Assembly (NCBI RefSeq): GCF_037414475.1
Contig: NZ_CP147913.1
Span: 5,764,001 to 5,828,000 of the forward strand
Direction of reading: 5' to 3'
Length of the DNA stretch: 64,000 nt
Source: Myxococcus stipitatus
GTDB lineage: Bacteria; Myxococcota; Myxococcia; Myxococcales; Myxococcaceae
The notes under the pieces were generated by a model, which worked only from the letters and a program-made list of their open reading frames with translations, searched no databases and had not been told where the DNA came from. Position numbers and translations under genes: made by a program. How positions within the stretch are numbered: position 1 is the stretch's first letter; every line of letters starts with the position of its first letter. This document shows positions 1 through 7,568 of this stretch, piece after piece.

Positions 1-1618
1 CGATGCTGGACAGCCACAGCAGCACGCCGGTGAGCGAGGCGAACAGCAGCGAGCCGCTCTTCCACGGGTGCAGGGACGCCACCGTGGCCTGGGCCTTCGC
101 GGGGGAGAGGAAGGACGTGCCCACCGCCGCCTGCCACATCAGGGCCAGGGCCACCGCCGCGGGCAACACGCAGCCCAGGTTTCCGGCGAAGGCGGCCAAC
201 TGGGAGCGGGTGATACGGGGGATGATGTCGACCAGGCTCGACAGCCGCTCGCCCCGGGCGCCGTCGCTCACCGCGCCGGCCAGCGTGGCCGCGGTGACGG
301 AGGGCTGCTTGGTGGCCAGCGTGAAGCCCAGGGCCTGGATGAGGACGAAGGCCACCGCGTAGTTGAGGCCCACCGCCAGCCACGCGAAGAATGGCGCCAG
401 CGCGACGGTGGCGATGAGGAACTTGGCGGTCACCGCGAAGGCCGTCACCAGGCCGCCGCCCGCGGCGGAGTCCACCATGGCGTGGAACTCTTCGCGCGTG
501 GTGGTGATGTAGTGCTCACCCGAGTGGCCCGCGCGCTCGATGATTTTGCGCGCCAGCATCCGCGCGTTGCGCCGCACCAGGTCCCCCACGGAGCGGTCCT
601 CGTGCGCGCGGCGCAAGAGGTCCGACAAGAGGCCCTGCGCCTCGCGCCAGCGTGGCTCTCCCCGGGGCGCGCCCAGCACCCGGGCGATGGCCTCCATGCG
701 CTCCAGGCCCCGGCGGATGCGCTCCAGCCGGTACACCAGGTCCACGCTGACGCCCGCGGACTCCAGGTGGCGCGACACGCTGCCCACCACCTGCCGGCAG
801 TCGTCCACGGTGGTGGACAGCTCTCGCAGCGTGTCCGGGGCCGCGTCCCGCGCCAGCACCGCGTCACACACGCGCCGCAGGCGCAGGAACGGTGACGCGC
901 GGAAGGACGTCTCCGGGGAGCGGTCCCGCATGTCCTCCAGCATGCCCAGCGCGGACGTCTGCACCGCCAGGAGCATCATCGCGTCCAGCATGTCCGCGCG
1001 CACGCGGGCGCCGGGCACCGGGTCCGGAGGCCGGGGCTCACCCACCAGCGCGGCCAGCTTCGCCATCAGCGCGGGGGACAGCAGGGCCAGCCACACAGCG
1101 TCCTCCGGCACGGGGAACACGCGCAAGAGCAGCTCCGACAGCTTCCCAGGCTCCGGCGCGGAGGGGAGCACCTTGCGCGCCAGCCGGTCGCCGGCCTCCG
1201 CGAGGAACCCCTGCCCCGCGGGCAGCCCCACCTGGGCGAAGAGCTTCAGGCCGCGGCTGCCGTCGCACACGGCGGAGACCAGGTGGGTGACGGCGGCGCG
1301 CATGGCCGGCTCACCCTCCAGTACGCGGACCATCAAGGCCAGCCGCGTGTCGGCGGCGGGGGACTCCGGTTCGGAGGCGTCCACCAGCGCATGGGCGGGG
1401 ATGTCCTCGCGCAGCCAGGCCACCCACCGCTCCACCCACGCGAGCCGGGGCTCCAGCCCTTCCTCCGGCACATCGCGCAGCAGCCGGTACAGGTCCCGCA
1501 CGGCGGGGTGCCCCGGGGCACGCGGCGCGTACTGCACGCAGAACGCATCCACCTCACGCTCGGACGGGCCGTGGTGGCTGCGGCTTGAGGGGGGCGGAAC
1601 GGAGGAGGGGGCGTTCAT
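1..1618 (-). CDS. Gcr-family 'site-specific recombinase' membrane protein (C-terminus cut off)
   Basis: The gene reads leftward from an ATG at 1618 and runs off the window after about 539 codons, so it is partial. I translated it from the sequence: it begins MNAPSSVPPP, is helical for about 350 residues, contains the stretch GHSGEHYITTTREEFHAM (about residues 364-381) and then several hydrophobic membrane segments. That layout (helical N-terminus, G-x-x-GEHYIT box, multi-TM C-terminus) is typical of Pfam SpecificRecomb (Gcr/COG4389). Despite its name the family has no tyrosine- or serine-recombinase catalytic signature and its biochemical role is unproven, so a recombination function should not be assumed. 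It lies upstream of mlaC on the same strand, but mlaC is transcribed towards it with about 110 bases between, so the two could be co-transcribed. Confidence 0.75.
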   Translation of the reverse strand, partial: MNAPSSVPPPSSRSHHGPSEREVDAFCVQYAPRAPGHPAVRDLYRLLRDVPEEGLEPRLAWVERWVAWLREDIPAHALVDASEPESPAADTRLALMVRVLEGEPAMRAAVTHLVSAVCDGSRGLKLFAQVGLPAGQGFLAEAGDRLARKVLPSAPEPGKLSELLLRVFPVPEDAVWLALLSPALMAKLAALVGEPRPPDPVPGARVRADMLDAMMLLAVQTSALGMLEDMRDRSPETSFRASPFLRLRRVCDAVLARDAAPDTLRELSTTVDDCRQVVGSVSRHLESAGVSVDLVYRLERIRRGLERMEAIARVLGAPRGEPRWREAQGLLSDLLRRAHEDRSVGDLVRRNARMLARKIIERAGHSGEHYITTTREEFHAMVDSAAGGGLVTAFAVTAKFLIATVALAPFFAWLAVGLNYAVAFVLIQALGFTLATKQPSVTAATLAGAVSDGARGERLSSLVDIIPRITRSQLAAFAGNLGCVLPAAVALALMWQAAVGTSFLSPAKAQATVASLHPWKSGSLLFASLTGVLLWLSSI

Positions 1619-1727
1619 CGACCAGGCGGGAGGGGGAGGGCCAGACTATTCCAGCCTTTGCCCCCTCGAAACCCTTCTGGCGGCCGGCGGCCTGGTGGCC
1701 GGGTCCGCGAGCGGCGTGGCACCAGAG

Positions 1728-2306
1728 CTACTTCTTCGCCAGCTCCTGGCGCATGCGGCCCAAGAGCAGGTCCCATCCGCCCTGCTTGAGCAGCGGCTGC
1801 ACCTGCGTGTCGCGGATGTCCTGGAGCATGGAGGAGCCCAGCACCGTCACGTCCACCACCTTCCACGCGGCCGCGTCCTTCACCAGGCGGTACTTCAGCT
1901 TCATCTCCTGCGTCTTGAGCGGGTGCTTGATGAAGACGACCGAGTCCACCGTGGCCTCGTTGCCGTTCACCTCGGCGGGTGAGTAGACGATGTCCTCCAG
2001 CGACTTGAAGTTCTCCCGCACTCGCGGGAAGGCAATCTTGGCGAACAGGCCGTGGAAGAGGGTGACGAACTCCTTGCGCTGCTCGGCGGTGCCCTTCTCC
2101 CACGAATCCCCGAGGAGGTACTTCCCCTGCTCCTCCCCGCCGAAGAGCTTGAGCGCGGCCGCGTCGCGCTCGTAGCGCACGGAGGTGACCACCGTCTTGA
2201 CCGGCTTGGCGACTGCGTCGTCCTTCTGCTTCGGCGCCGCGGCGAGCGCGGGCACGGACAGCGTGAAGGCAACCAGGAGGGAGAGGGTATGGAAGCGGGC
2301 GTTCAT
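1728..2306 (-). CDS. mlaC: MlaC/Ttg2D-family phospholipid-binding periplasmic protein
   Basis: 192 residues, the usual family length. A signal peptide is visible at residues 1-23 (basic start, hydrophobic core, ALAAA cleavage region), so the protein should act in the periplasm. The body matches the MlaC fold: the Y-L-L-G-D-x-W segment near residue 65, E-F-V-x-L-F-H-x-L-F near 80, and the C-terminal V-V-D-V-x-V-x-G-x-S stretch. MlaC shuttles phospholipid between the outer-membrane MlaA complex and the inner-membrane MlaFEDB ABC transporter. None of the other mla genes is next to it here, so it is an orphan copy. The upstream neighbour metK diverges from it. Start is the ATG at 2306, directly before the signal peptide. 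Confidence 0.85.
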   Translation of the reverse strand: MNARFHTLSLLVAFTLSVPALAAAPKQKDDAVAKPVKTVVTSVRYERDAAALKLFGGEEQGKYLLGDSWEKGTAEQRKEFVTLFHGLFAKIAFPRVRENFKSLEDIVYSPAEVNGNEATVDSVVFIKHPLKTQEMKLKYRLVKDAAAWKVVDVTVLGSSMLQDIRDTQVQPLLKQGGWDLLLGRMRQELAKK

Positions 2307-2463
2307 GTCGGGTGAGTCCTCCAGCGGAGATGCGGGCTTCTGTTAGCCCATGCGGACGCCGGGCGCCTCGCCAAATTCATCCCCCCGGATGCCTGGCCGG
2401 CTTACGCCCGAGCCCTCTCATTCCAGGTGCACGACACTCGAATGAAGTGGGGCTGCTCGCTGT

Positions 2464-2492
2464 TTGACTCCCCTGGGGCCAGATTCTACTGT
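2464..2492 (+). promoter_or_regulatory. Candidate sigma-70-type promoter of metK
   Basis: TTGACT at 2464-2469 and TACTGT at 2487-2492 are separated by exactly 17 bases. Transcription would start near 2499 and leave a leader of about 40 nt before the metK ATG, too short for a SAM riboswitch aptamer. The -10 match is imperfect, so this is an inference from spacing and the -35 box. Confidence 0.4.
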
Positions 2493-2536
2493 CCGGCCCT
2501 CTCGCGCGGTCCGCGCTCCCTTTGCTCAGAGACGAC

Positions 2537-3715
2537 ATGCCTACCGACTTCCTGTTCACGTCCGAATCCGTTACCGAGGGCCACCCGGACAAGATCGCCG
2601 ACCAGATCTCCGACGGCGTCCTGGATGCCATCATCGCCAAGGATCCGCAGGCGCGCGTCGCCGTGGAGACGCTCGTCAAGACGGGCCTGGCCATCGTCGC
2701 GGGTGAGGTGACCACGAACACGTACGTGGACATCCCCAAGATCGTCCGGAGCACCATCTGTCGGATTGGCTACACCGACAGCGCGATGGGCTACGACGGC
2801 AACACGTGCGGCGTGATGGTGGCCATCGAAGGCCAGAGCCAGGACATCGCGCGCGGCGTGGACAACAAGAAGGAGCAGGGCGCCGGTGACCAGGGCATGA
2901 TGTTCGGCTTCGCGTGCGACGAGACGCCGGAGCTGATGCCCGCGCCGCTGCACTACGCGCACGCGCTGACGCGCAAGCTGGCGGACGTGCGCCGCAAGCA
3001 GCACGACTGGATTCGCCCCGACGGCAAGAGCCAGGTGACGGTGGAGTACAAGGACGGCCGCCCGGTGCGCATCGACGCGGTGGTGGTGTCCACGCAGCAC
3101 TCGGATGACGTCTCCAACAAGCGCATCCAGGAGGCCATCCGCGAGGACGTCATCGCGAAGGCGCTGCCCAAGAAGCTCATCGACAACAAGACCAAGTTCT
3201 ACATCAACCCCACGGGCCGCTTCGTGGTGGGTGGCCCCATGGGCGACTCGGGCGTGACGGGCCGGAAGATCATCGTCGACACCTACGGCGGCATGGGCCG
3301 TCACGGTGGCGGTGCCTTCAGCGGCAAGGACCCGTCCAAGGTGGACCGCTCCGCGGCGTACATGGGGCGCTACATCGCCAAGACGGTGGTGGCCGCGGGT
3401 CTGGCCCGCCGCTGCGAGGTGCAGGTCTCCTACGCCATCGGCGTGGCCGAGCCGGTCAGCGTGATGGTGGAGACGTTCGGCACCGCGACGGTCCCGGAAG
3501 AGCGCATCGCCAAGGCCATCCGCCAGACGTTCGGCCTCAAGCCGCGCGAAATCACCGAGCACCTGGACCTGCTGCGGCCCATCTACCAGAAGACCGCCGC
3601 GTACGGTCACTTCGGCCGCACGGAGAAGGAGTTCACGTGGGAGCGCACCGACCGCAAGGACGCGCTCAAGGACGCCGCCACCGGCCCCGCGCCGCGCCGC
3701 CTGAAGGCCGTCTGA
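2537..3715 (+). CDS. metK: S-adenosylmethionine synthetase
   Basis: 392 residues; makes S-adenosylmethionine from methionine and ATP in the cytoplasm, with release of phosphate and pyrophosphate. Family signatures are clear: [13 protein letters not shown] near the N-terminus (the histidine and ATP/Mg site), [12 protein letters not shown] (the ATP-binding hexapeptide region), a central F-x-I-N-P-T-G-R-F-x-x-G-G-P segment, and [19 protein letters not shown]. The reading frame is open back to a TTG at 2522, but the ATG at 2537 ([11 protein letters not shown]) fits the start of homologues, so I chose it. It appears to be a single-gene unit, with a promoter-like element upstream and strong hairpins immediately downstream. 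Confidence 0.98.
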   Translation: MPTDFLFTSESVTEGHPDKIADQISDGVLDAIIAKDPQARVAVETLVKTGLAIVAGEVTTNTYVDIPKIVRSTICRIGYTDSAMGYDGNTCGVMVAIEGQSQDIARGVDNKKEQGAGDQGMMFGFACDETPELMPAPLHYAHALTRKLADVRRKQHDWIRPDGKSQVTVEYKDGRPVRIDAVVVSTQHSDDVSNKRIQEAIREDVIAKALPKKLIDNKTKFYINPTGRFVVGGPMGDSGVTGRKIIVDTYGGMGRHGGGAFSGKDPSKVDRSAAYMGRYIAKTVVAAGLARRCEVQVSYAIGVAEPVSVMVETFGTATVPEERIAKAIRQTFGLKPREITEHLDLLRPIYQKTAAYGHFGRTEKEFTWERTDRKDALKDAATGPAPRRLKAV

Positions 3716-3721
3716 AGGCAC

Positions 3722-3782
3722 ACTCGCTCCGCTGATTGAGCGAGTCTGGATGGGCCGCTTCCCGCTGGGGAGGCGGCCCATC
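3722..3782. terminator. Tandem hairpins between metK and the beta-lactamase gene
   Basis: Two consecutive inverted repeats lie in the 73-base convergent gap. The first pairs ACTCGCTC (3722-3729) with GAGCGAGT (3738-3745). The second is a 15-bp stem, 3749-3763 with 3768-3782, containing one G-T pair and a four-base GCTG loop. Being symmetrical, the second could end transcription from both metK (+) and the beta-lactamase gene (-). There is no clear U-tract, which is common in very GC-rich genomes. Confidence 0.75.
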
Positions 3783-3788
3783 GCCGTT

Positions 3789-4613
3789 TCAGAGCAGTCC
3801 GTTCGCCTTGAGCGCGTCGATGGCGGAGGCGAGCGCGGGATTGGCGGACGGCGCCTTGCCCGCGGGTGACTTCACGGCGCTGACGAAGACGTGGCGTCCC
3901 TGGGGCGAGGCGATGTGGCCCACCAGCCAGGTGACGTCCCCGTCCTTGCTCGGATACCAGCCCGTCTTGGCGCTCAGCACCGCGCCGTCCTTCCAGGGGC
4001 CTCCCAGGTTGATGCCGTCACGCACGCTCGCCACGGTGTCGGGGCCATGGATGAGGGTGCCCTTCACCGCCTCCAGGACCTCGGGGCGGACGGGGAGTTG
4101 GCCCCGGTACATGCGAGCCATGAAGTCGAGCTGCTCGTCCGGGGAGATGCGCAGCGGGCCGTCCAGCCAGAAGAGCGTGATGTCGCCCGAGGCGTCGTGG
4201 TTGCCGTAGTGGAAACGCCCGAGCCAGTCCTCCATGCGCTCGCGGCCAATCTTGCGCGCGGTCCCCTGGAAGACCCAGACCGCGGAGCGGCGCATGGCCG
4301 TGTCCAGCGTCTGGTCCTGGTTCCACATCGCGATGCGGTGCTTCGTGCCGTCCCAGGTGTGCACCTGGTCGACGCTCGTGACGACGCCAGTCTCCAGCGC
4401 GATGAGCGCGTGAGGCACCTTGAAGGTGGACGCGGGAGGCAGCCGCTTCGCGCACTTCTTCGCGTCGTTGCGGGTGACGTTGCCCGTCTCCAGGTCCATC
4501 AGCAGGAAGCAGCCAGGATGCGCGGGAGCGGAGGGCTTGGGCGAAGCCGCGAACGCACCCGTCGTCGTCAGCGTGAGGAGTACGAGCAGGGTGCTACGGA
4601 GATGGCGGGTCAT
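3789..4613 (-). CDS. Class D (OXA-type) beta-lactamase, secreted
   Basis: 274 residues with a signal peptide (1-22, ending GAFAAS), so exported. All class D landmarks are present in order: the nucleophile box STFK at 62-65 (Ser62; Lys65 is the residue carboxylated in this family), SAV at 110-112, YGN at 136-138, the FWLDGPLRIS segment with the conserved Trp of the omega-loop region, and KTGW at 216-219. It should open beta-lactam rings by acyl-enzyme hydrolysis; with all catalytic motifs intact it is probably active. An in-frame upstream start at 4709 exists, but the extra 32 residues would bury the signal peptide, so the ATG at 4613 is preferred. It sits among housekeeping genes with no mobile element nearby, suggesting an intrinsic chromosomal gene. 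Substrate range cannot be read from the sequence. Confidence 0.93.
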   Translation of the reverse strand: MTRHLRSTLLVLLTLTTTGAFAASPKPSAPAHPGCFLLMDLETGNVTRNDAKKCAKRLPPASTFKVPHALIALETGVVTSVDQVHTWDGTKHRIAMWNQDQTLDTAMRRSAVWVFQGTARKIGRERMEDWLGRFHYGNHDASGDITLFWLDGPLRISPDEQLDFMARMYRGQLPVRPEVLEAVKGTLIHGPDTVASVRDGINLGGPWKDGAVLSAKTGWYPSKDGDVTWLVGHIASPQGRHVFVSAVKSPAGKAPSANPALASAIDALKANGLL

Positions 4614-4741
4614 GAGGCTCCGGGAGGGGATGCAGGTGGAACGGCGCGGCGGTCGGAGCAAGGGCCGCGCCAGTGGCCTCCCCTGGGGAACCTGGAGGGT
4701 GTGTGGCACTCAGGACACGAGGCCGTGGCCTCTGGCCCGCG

Positions 4742-5459
4742 TCACTCGGTGAGTGTCGCGCCCAGTTCCTGGGCTCGCCGCTCGAAGGCGTCCTTCACGC
4801 GGCTTGCGAATCGATGGGCCACGGTGAGTGACTCGGGCTTGAGCGGGGCCAGGTGCTCGAGAGCGGTGAGGACGTCCGCCTGCACCACTTCCTCGTGGGC
4901 GGTGTTCATCTTCGTGGTGAAGACGTGCACGGAGAATCGGCCGGAGGGGGTGCGCACGAAGCAGTAGCCGCTGCTCCAGTCCTGGGCCCGCAGGCGAACC
5001 CAGCGGAAGGTGATGTCAGGGACCTTGGATTCCCGCAGGACCTTGAAGAGCGCCGCGGCGGCCTCCAGGTTGTGGTCCGAGATGGAGAACCGGACCTGGT
5101 ACTGCTCCAGCCGTGAGACCAGGGGCGTGTGCAGGAGGTCCGCCTCCGCGGGACGGAGGTAGGTGCCGCGGTCGAGCCGGCGGAGGCTCGGAAAGGTCCC
5201 CGGGGTCTTCGCCAGCCTCGAGGTGCTCCACCGTGGACCACAAGGGGTGTCCCACGGTCTTCTCGATGGCGCTCGCGATGGCGCGTGCGTTGCCATGCTT
5301 CAGCGCGGCGTGGGACAGGAATCCCCGCGTGAAGACGCAGTCGGGTTTGAGCACGGCATCGAGCGGCCCGAGCAGCTCCTGGCGCGCCGTCTTCAGAATC
5401 TCCCGCTCGCGCTTCTTCTCGGCGGAGGTGAGCGCGCGGCGGGTGGGCATGGGGCTCAC
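4742..5459 (-). pseudogene. Conserved-looking unknown gene interrupted by a +1 frameshift
   Basis: Two overlapping leftward frames together make one plausible protein of about 238 residues. The first part starts at 5459 (GTG, overlapping the stop of the YchJ-family gene as GTGA; an ATG follows at 5450) and reads sensibly to ...HLEAGEDPGDLSE near 5190. The second part continues in another frame from about LRRLDRGTYLRPAEADL to the stop at 4742. Removing one base in 5165-5215, where there are C and G runs, joins the two without other change. Past that point each frame loses typical amino-acid composition, as expected of a shadow frame. I recognise no family: the N-terminal part is basic and helical, the C-terminal part is mixed alpha/beta with a conserved-looking F-R-W-V-R-L segment. 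It is either a recent pseudogene or an assembly error. Confidence 0.7.
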
Positions 5460-5926
5460 TTCGGGAAGGTGGCGATGGTCAGCGTCTCCGGCGGCACCGT
5501 CAGCTCACGCAGCGCGAGCGTATCGCCGGAGAGGTATCTCCAGCCGACGCCGTCGTGCTGGAAGTCGGAGCGTTCGACGAAGGAGCGCTCCTTGCCCTTC
5601 TCGAACACCTTCGCGAAGAAGAGGACCTGCGCGGTGCCCTGGGCGTCCGGCGCCTCGCGGTCCATCACCACCAGCTTGGGGAACTGGTGTCCCTGGGCGA
5701 ACACGCGCAGCTCGCGCACCACGACGTCCTCCGGCCGGGCGCGGTCCGGGTGGCGTGGATGCAACGTCTTCCACAGGTAGGCGGGCTCTCGCATCGCGAA
5801 CGCGCTGTAGCGGCTGCGCATCAGCCGTTCGGCATCGGGCGCTTCCGCTTCGCCTCGGTGGAAGGGCGCGCAGCACTCGCGATAGCGCAGTCCGGAGCAG
5901 CAGGGGCACACAGGGGCAGGGGGCAT
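5456..5926 (-). CDS. YchJ-family (UPF0225) SEC-C zinc-binding protein
   Basis: 156 residues, the normal family size. The N-terminus carries the SEC-C-type zinc-binding pattern C-P-C-C-S-G-x6-C-C-x3-H (residues 7-22), followed by the family hallmark LMRSRYSAFAM and the NTF2-like middle part (FFAKVFEKGKERSFVERSDF). The function of YchJ proteins is not established; the zinc knuckle resembles that of SecA and suggests a protein- or nucleic-acid-binding role. Its stop codon overlaps the start of the frameshifted downstream gene by four bases (GTGA), so the two were probably translationally coupled. The divergent neighbour is uppP, 124 bases away. Confidence 0.9.
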   Translation of the reverse strand: MPPAPVCPCCSGLRYRECCAPFHRGEAEAPDAERLMRSRYSAFAMREPAYLWKTLHPRHPDRARPEDVVVRELRVFAQGHQFPKLVVMDREAPDAQGTAQVLFFAKVFEKGKERSFVERSDFQHDGVGWRYLSGDTLALRELTVPPETLTIATFPK

Positions 5927-6050
5927 GGAAGGGCGGCAAGCCTACCTGGACCGGGCTGGAACCGGGGCGTGACGTGCTCGGCCACCCACACACGTGGCGG
6001 AACGCCCTTGCTGGCGGCGAAGTCCGGGCATACATCCGGGGGCCACGCCT

Positions 6051-6944
6051 ATGAGCCTCCTTGAAGCCATTGTCCTGGGACTGGTCCAGGGTCTCACCGA
6101 GTTCCTCCCCATCAGCTCCACCGCCCACCTGCGCATCGCGCCGGAGTTGTTTGGTTGGCAGGACCCGGGGGCCGCGTACTCGGCGGTCATCCAGCTGGGC
6201 ACGGTGGCCGCGGTGCTCATCTACTTCCGCAAGGACATCGTCTCCCTGCTGGGGGCCTTCTTCCGGGGGCTGGCGAAGAAGGAGCCCTTCGGCACGATGG
6301 AGTCGCGGCTGGCGTGGTTCGTGTTGGTGGGCACGCTGCCCATCGGCCTGTGCGGCCTGGCCTTCAAGAAGGCCATCGAGACGCAGTTCCGCTCGCTCTA
6401 CATCATCTCCGCCAGCCTCATCATCCTGGCCATCATCCTCTTCGTGGTGGAGAAGCGCGCCTCGCACAAGCGGACGCTCGCGGACATGACGTGGCGGGAC
6501 GGCATCATCATCGGGTTGTGGCAGGCGCTGGCGGTCATCCCGGGCTCGTCGCGCTCGGGCACCACGCTCACCGGTGGCCTGTCGCTGGGGCTCAAGCGCG
6601 AGGACGCGGCGCGCTACTCGTTCCTCTTGTCCATCCCCGCCACCACGCTCGCGGGCCTCTTCGAACTCAAGCACCTGCTGGAGGCCACCGAGCGCCCCAG
6701 CGCCCTGTCGCTCTGGGTGGGCACGCTGGTGGCCTTCGGTTCGGGCATGGCGGCCATCGCGTGGCTGTTGAACTATCTGCGCTCGCGCACGACGCTGGTG
6801 TTCATCGTCTACCGCATCGCGCTGGGCGTGCTGCTCCTCGTGCTGCTCCAGGTGGGAGTGCTCAAGCCCTTGTCGGGCGTGGAGAGCCCGAGCGCGCCGC
6901 CGGCCGCGGGGGCGCAGAAGATGGAGAAGCAGGTCACGGACTAG
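6051..6944 (+). CDS. uppP: Undecaprenyl-diphosphate phosphatase
   Basis: 297 residues of an all-helical inner-membrane protein with about eight membrane segments. It recycles the C55 lipid carrier for peptidoglycan and polysaccharide synthesis by removing a phosphate from undecaprenyl diphosphate, and overexpression of the family confers bacitracin tolerance. Both signature boxes are intact: QGLTEFLPISSTAH at residues 13-26 (Glu17, the serines and His26) and IPGSSRSGTT around residue 165 (the catalytic arginine). The start is the ATG at 6051, directly before SLLEAIVLGLVQG; an upstream in-frame start at 5994 would add an unrelated 19-residue extension. A TTG-started Nudix gene follows after 12 bases and is probably in the same operon. 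Confidence 0.96.
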   Translation: MSLLEAIVLGLVQGLTEFLPISSTAHLRIAPELFGWQDPGAAYSAVIQLGTVAAVLIYFRKDIVSLLGAFFRGLAKKEPFGTMESRLAWFVLVGTLPIGLCGLAFKKAIETQFRSLYIISASLIILAIILFVVEKRASHKRTLADMTWRDGIIIGLWQALAVIPGSSRSGTTLTGGLSLGLKREDAARYSFLLSIPATTLAGLFELKHLLEATERPSALSLWVGTLVAFGSGMAAIAWLLNYLRSRTTLVFIVYRIALGVLLLVLLQVGVLKPLSGVESPSAPPAAGAQKMEKQVTD

Positions 6945-6956
6945 GAGGCGGACGTC

Positions 6957-7568
6957 TTGAGCGTGGAGGCGCTGTTCCAGGGGGTGCAGTCACGGCTCGT
7001 GTCGCGTCCGTCTCGCGACGTGAATCTGCCGGGGCTCGTGTTGCGCGAGGCCGCGGTGCTGGTGCCGTTGTTCGAGCGCGACGGCGTGCCGCACATGGTG
7101 TTCACCCGCCGCCCGGCCACGCTTCGCACCCACGCCAACCAGTACAGCTTCCCTGGCGGTGGCCGCGACGCGGAGGACCTCACGCCGCTGCACACCGCGC
7201 TGCGCGAGACGGAGGAGGAGCTGGGCATCGACCGGCGCGGCGTGCGCGTGTTGGGCATGTTGGATGAGGTGCCCACCATCTCCCAGTACCGCGTGCGTCC
7301 CTTCGTGGGCGTGATTCCAGGCGACGGCCAGTACACCCCCAGCGTCGAGGAGGTGGCCTTCGTCCTGGAGGTCCCCCTGGCGCGGCTGATGGACCCGGCC
7401 ATCCTTCGCGTCGAGCGCAAGGAGGTCTTGGGCGCCGAGCGGGACTTGTACTTCTACACCTACGGCGAGCACGTCATCTGGGGCGCCACCGCGCGCATCC
7501 TCCGCGACTTCCTGGCGCAGGTGGAGCAGGTGCCCGGGTTGCAGTCCCTGCTCACGCCTCCGCGCTAG
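6957..7568 (+). CDS. CoA-pyrophosphatase-type Nudix hydrolase
   Basis: 203 residues. A Nudix box is visible as G-G-G-R-D-A-E-D-x5-A-L-R-E-T-E-E-E-L-G, preceded by FTRRPATLRTHANQYSFPGG, which matches the extra motif of the CoA pyrophosphatase (NudL/YeaB) subfamily. The expected reaction splits CoA or oxidised CoA into phosphopantetheine and 3',5'-ADP. The best start is TTG at 6957, supported by a purine-rich site (GGAGGCGG) about six bases upstream; no ATG is available before the conserved region. The stop codon overlaps the stop of the convergent MBOAT gene within a shared CTAG. Confidence 0.9.
   Translation: MSVEALFQGVQSRLVSRPSRDVNLPGLVLREAAVLVPLFERDGVPHMVFTRRPATLRTHANQYSFPGGGRDAEDLTPLHTALRETEEELGIDRRGVRVLGMLDEVPTISQYRVRPFVGVIPGDGQYTPSVEEVAFVLEVPLARLMDPAILRVERKEVLGAERDLYFYTYGEHVIWGATARILRDFLAQVEQVPGLQSLLTPPR

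Noticed and set aside
1-1618. A true DNA recombinase or integrase at the left edge
   Set aside because: The family name is historical; no catalytic tyrosine, serine or DDE motif is seen, and the protein has membrane segments.
2307-2536. Possible SAM or SAM-related riboswitch upstream of metK
   Set aside because: The leader predicted from the promoter-like boxes is only about 40 nt, and I could not find the conserved cores of known SAM or SAH riboswitches.
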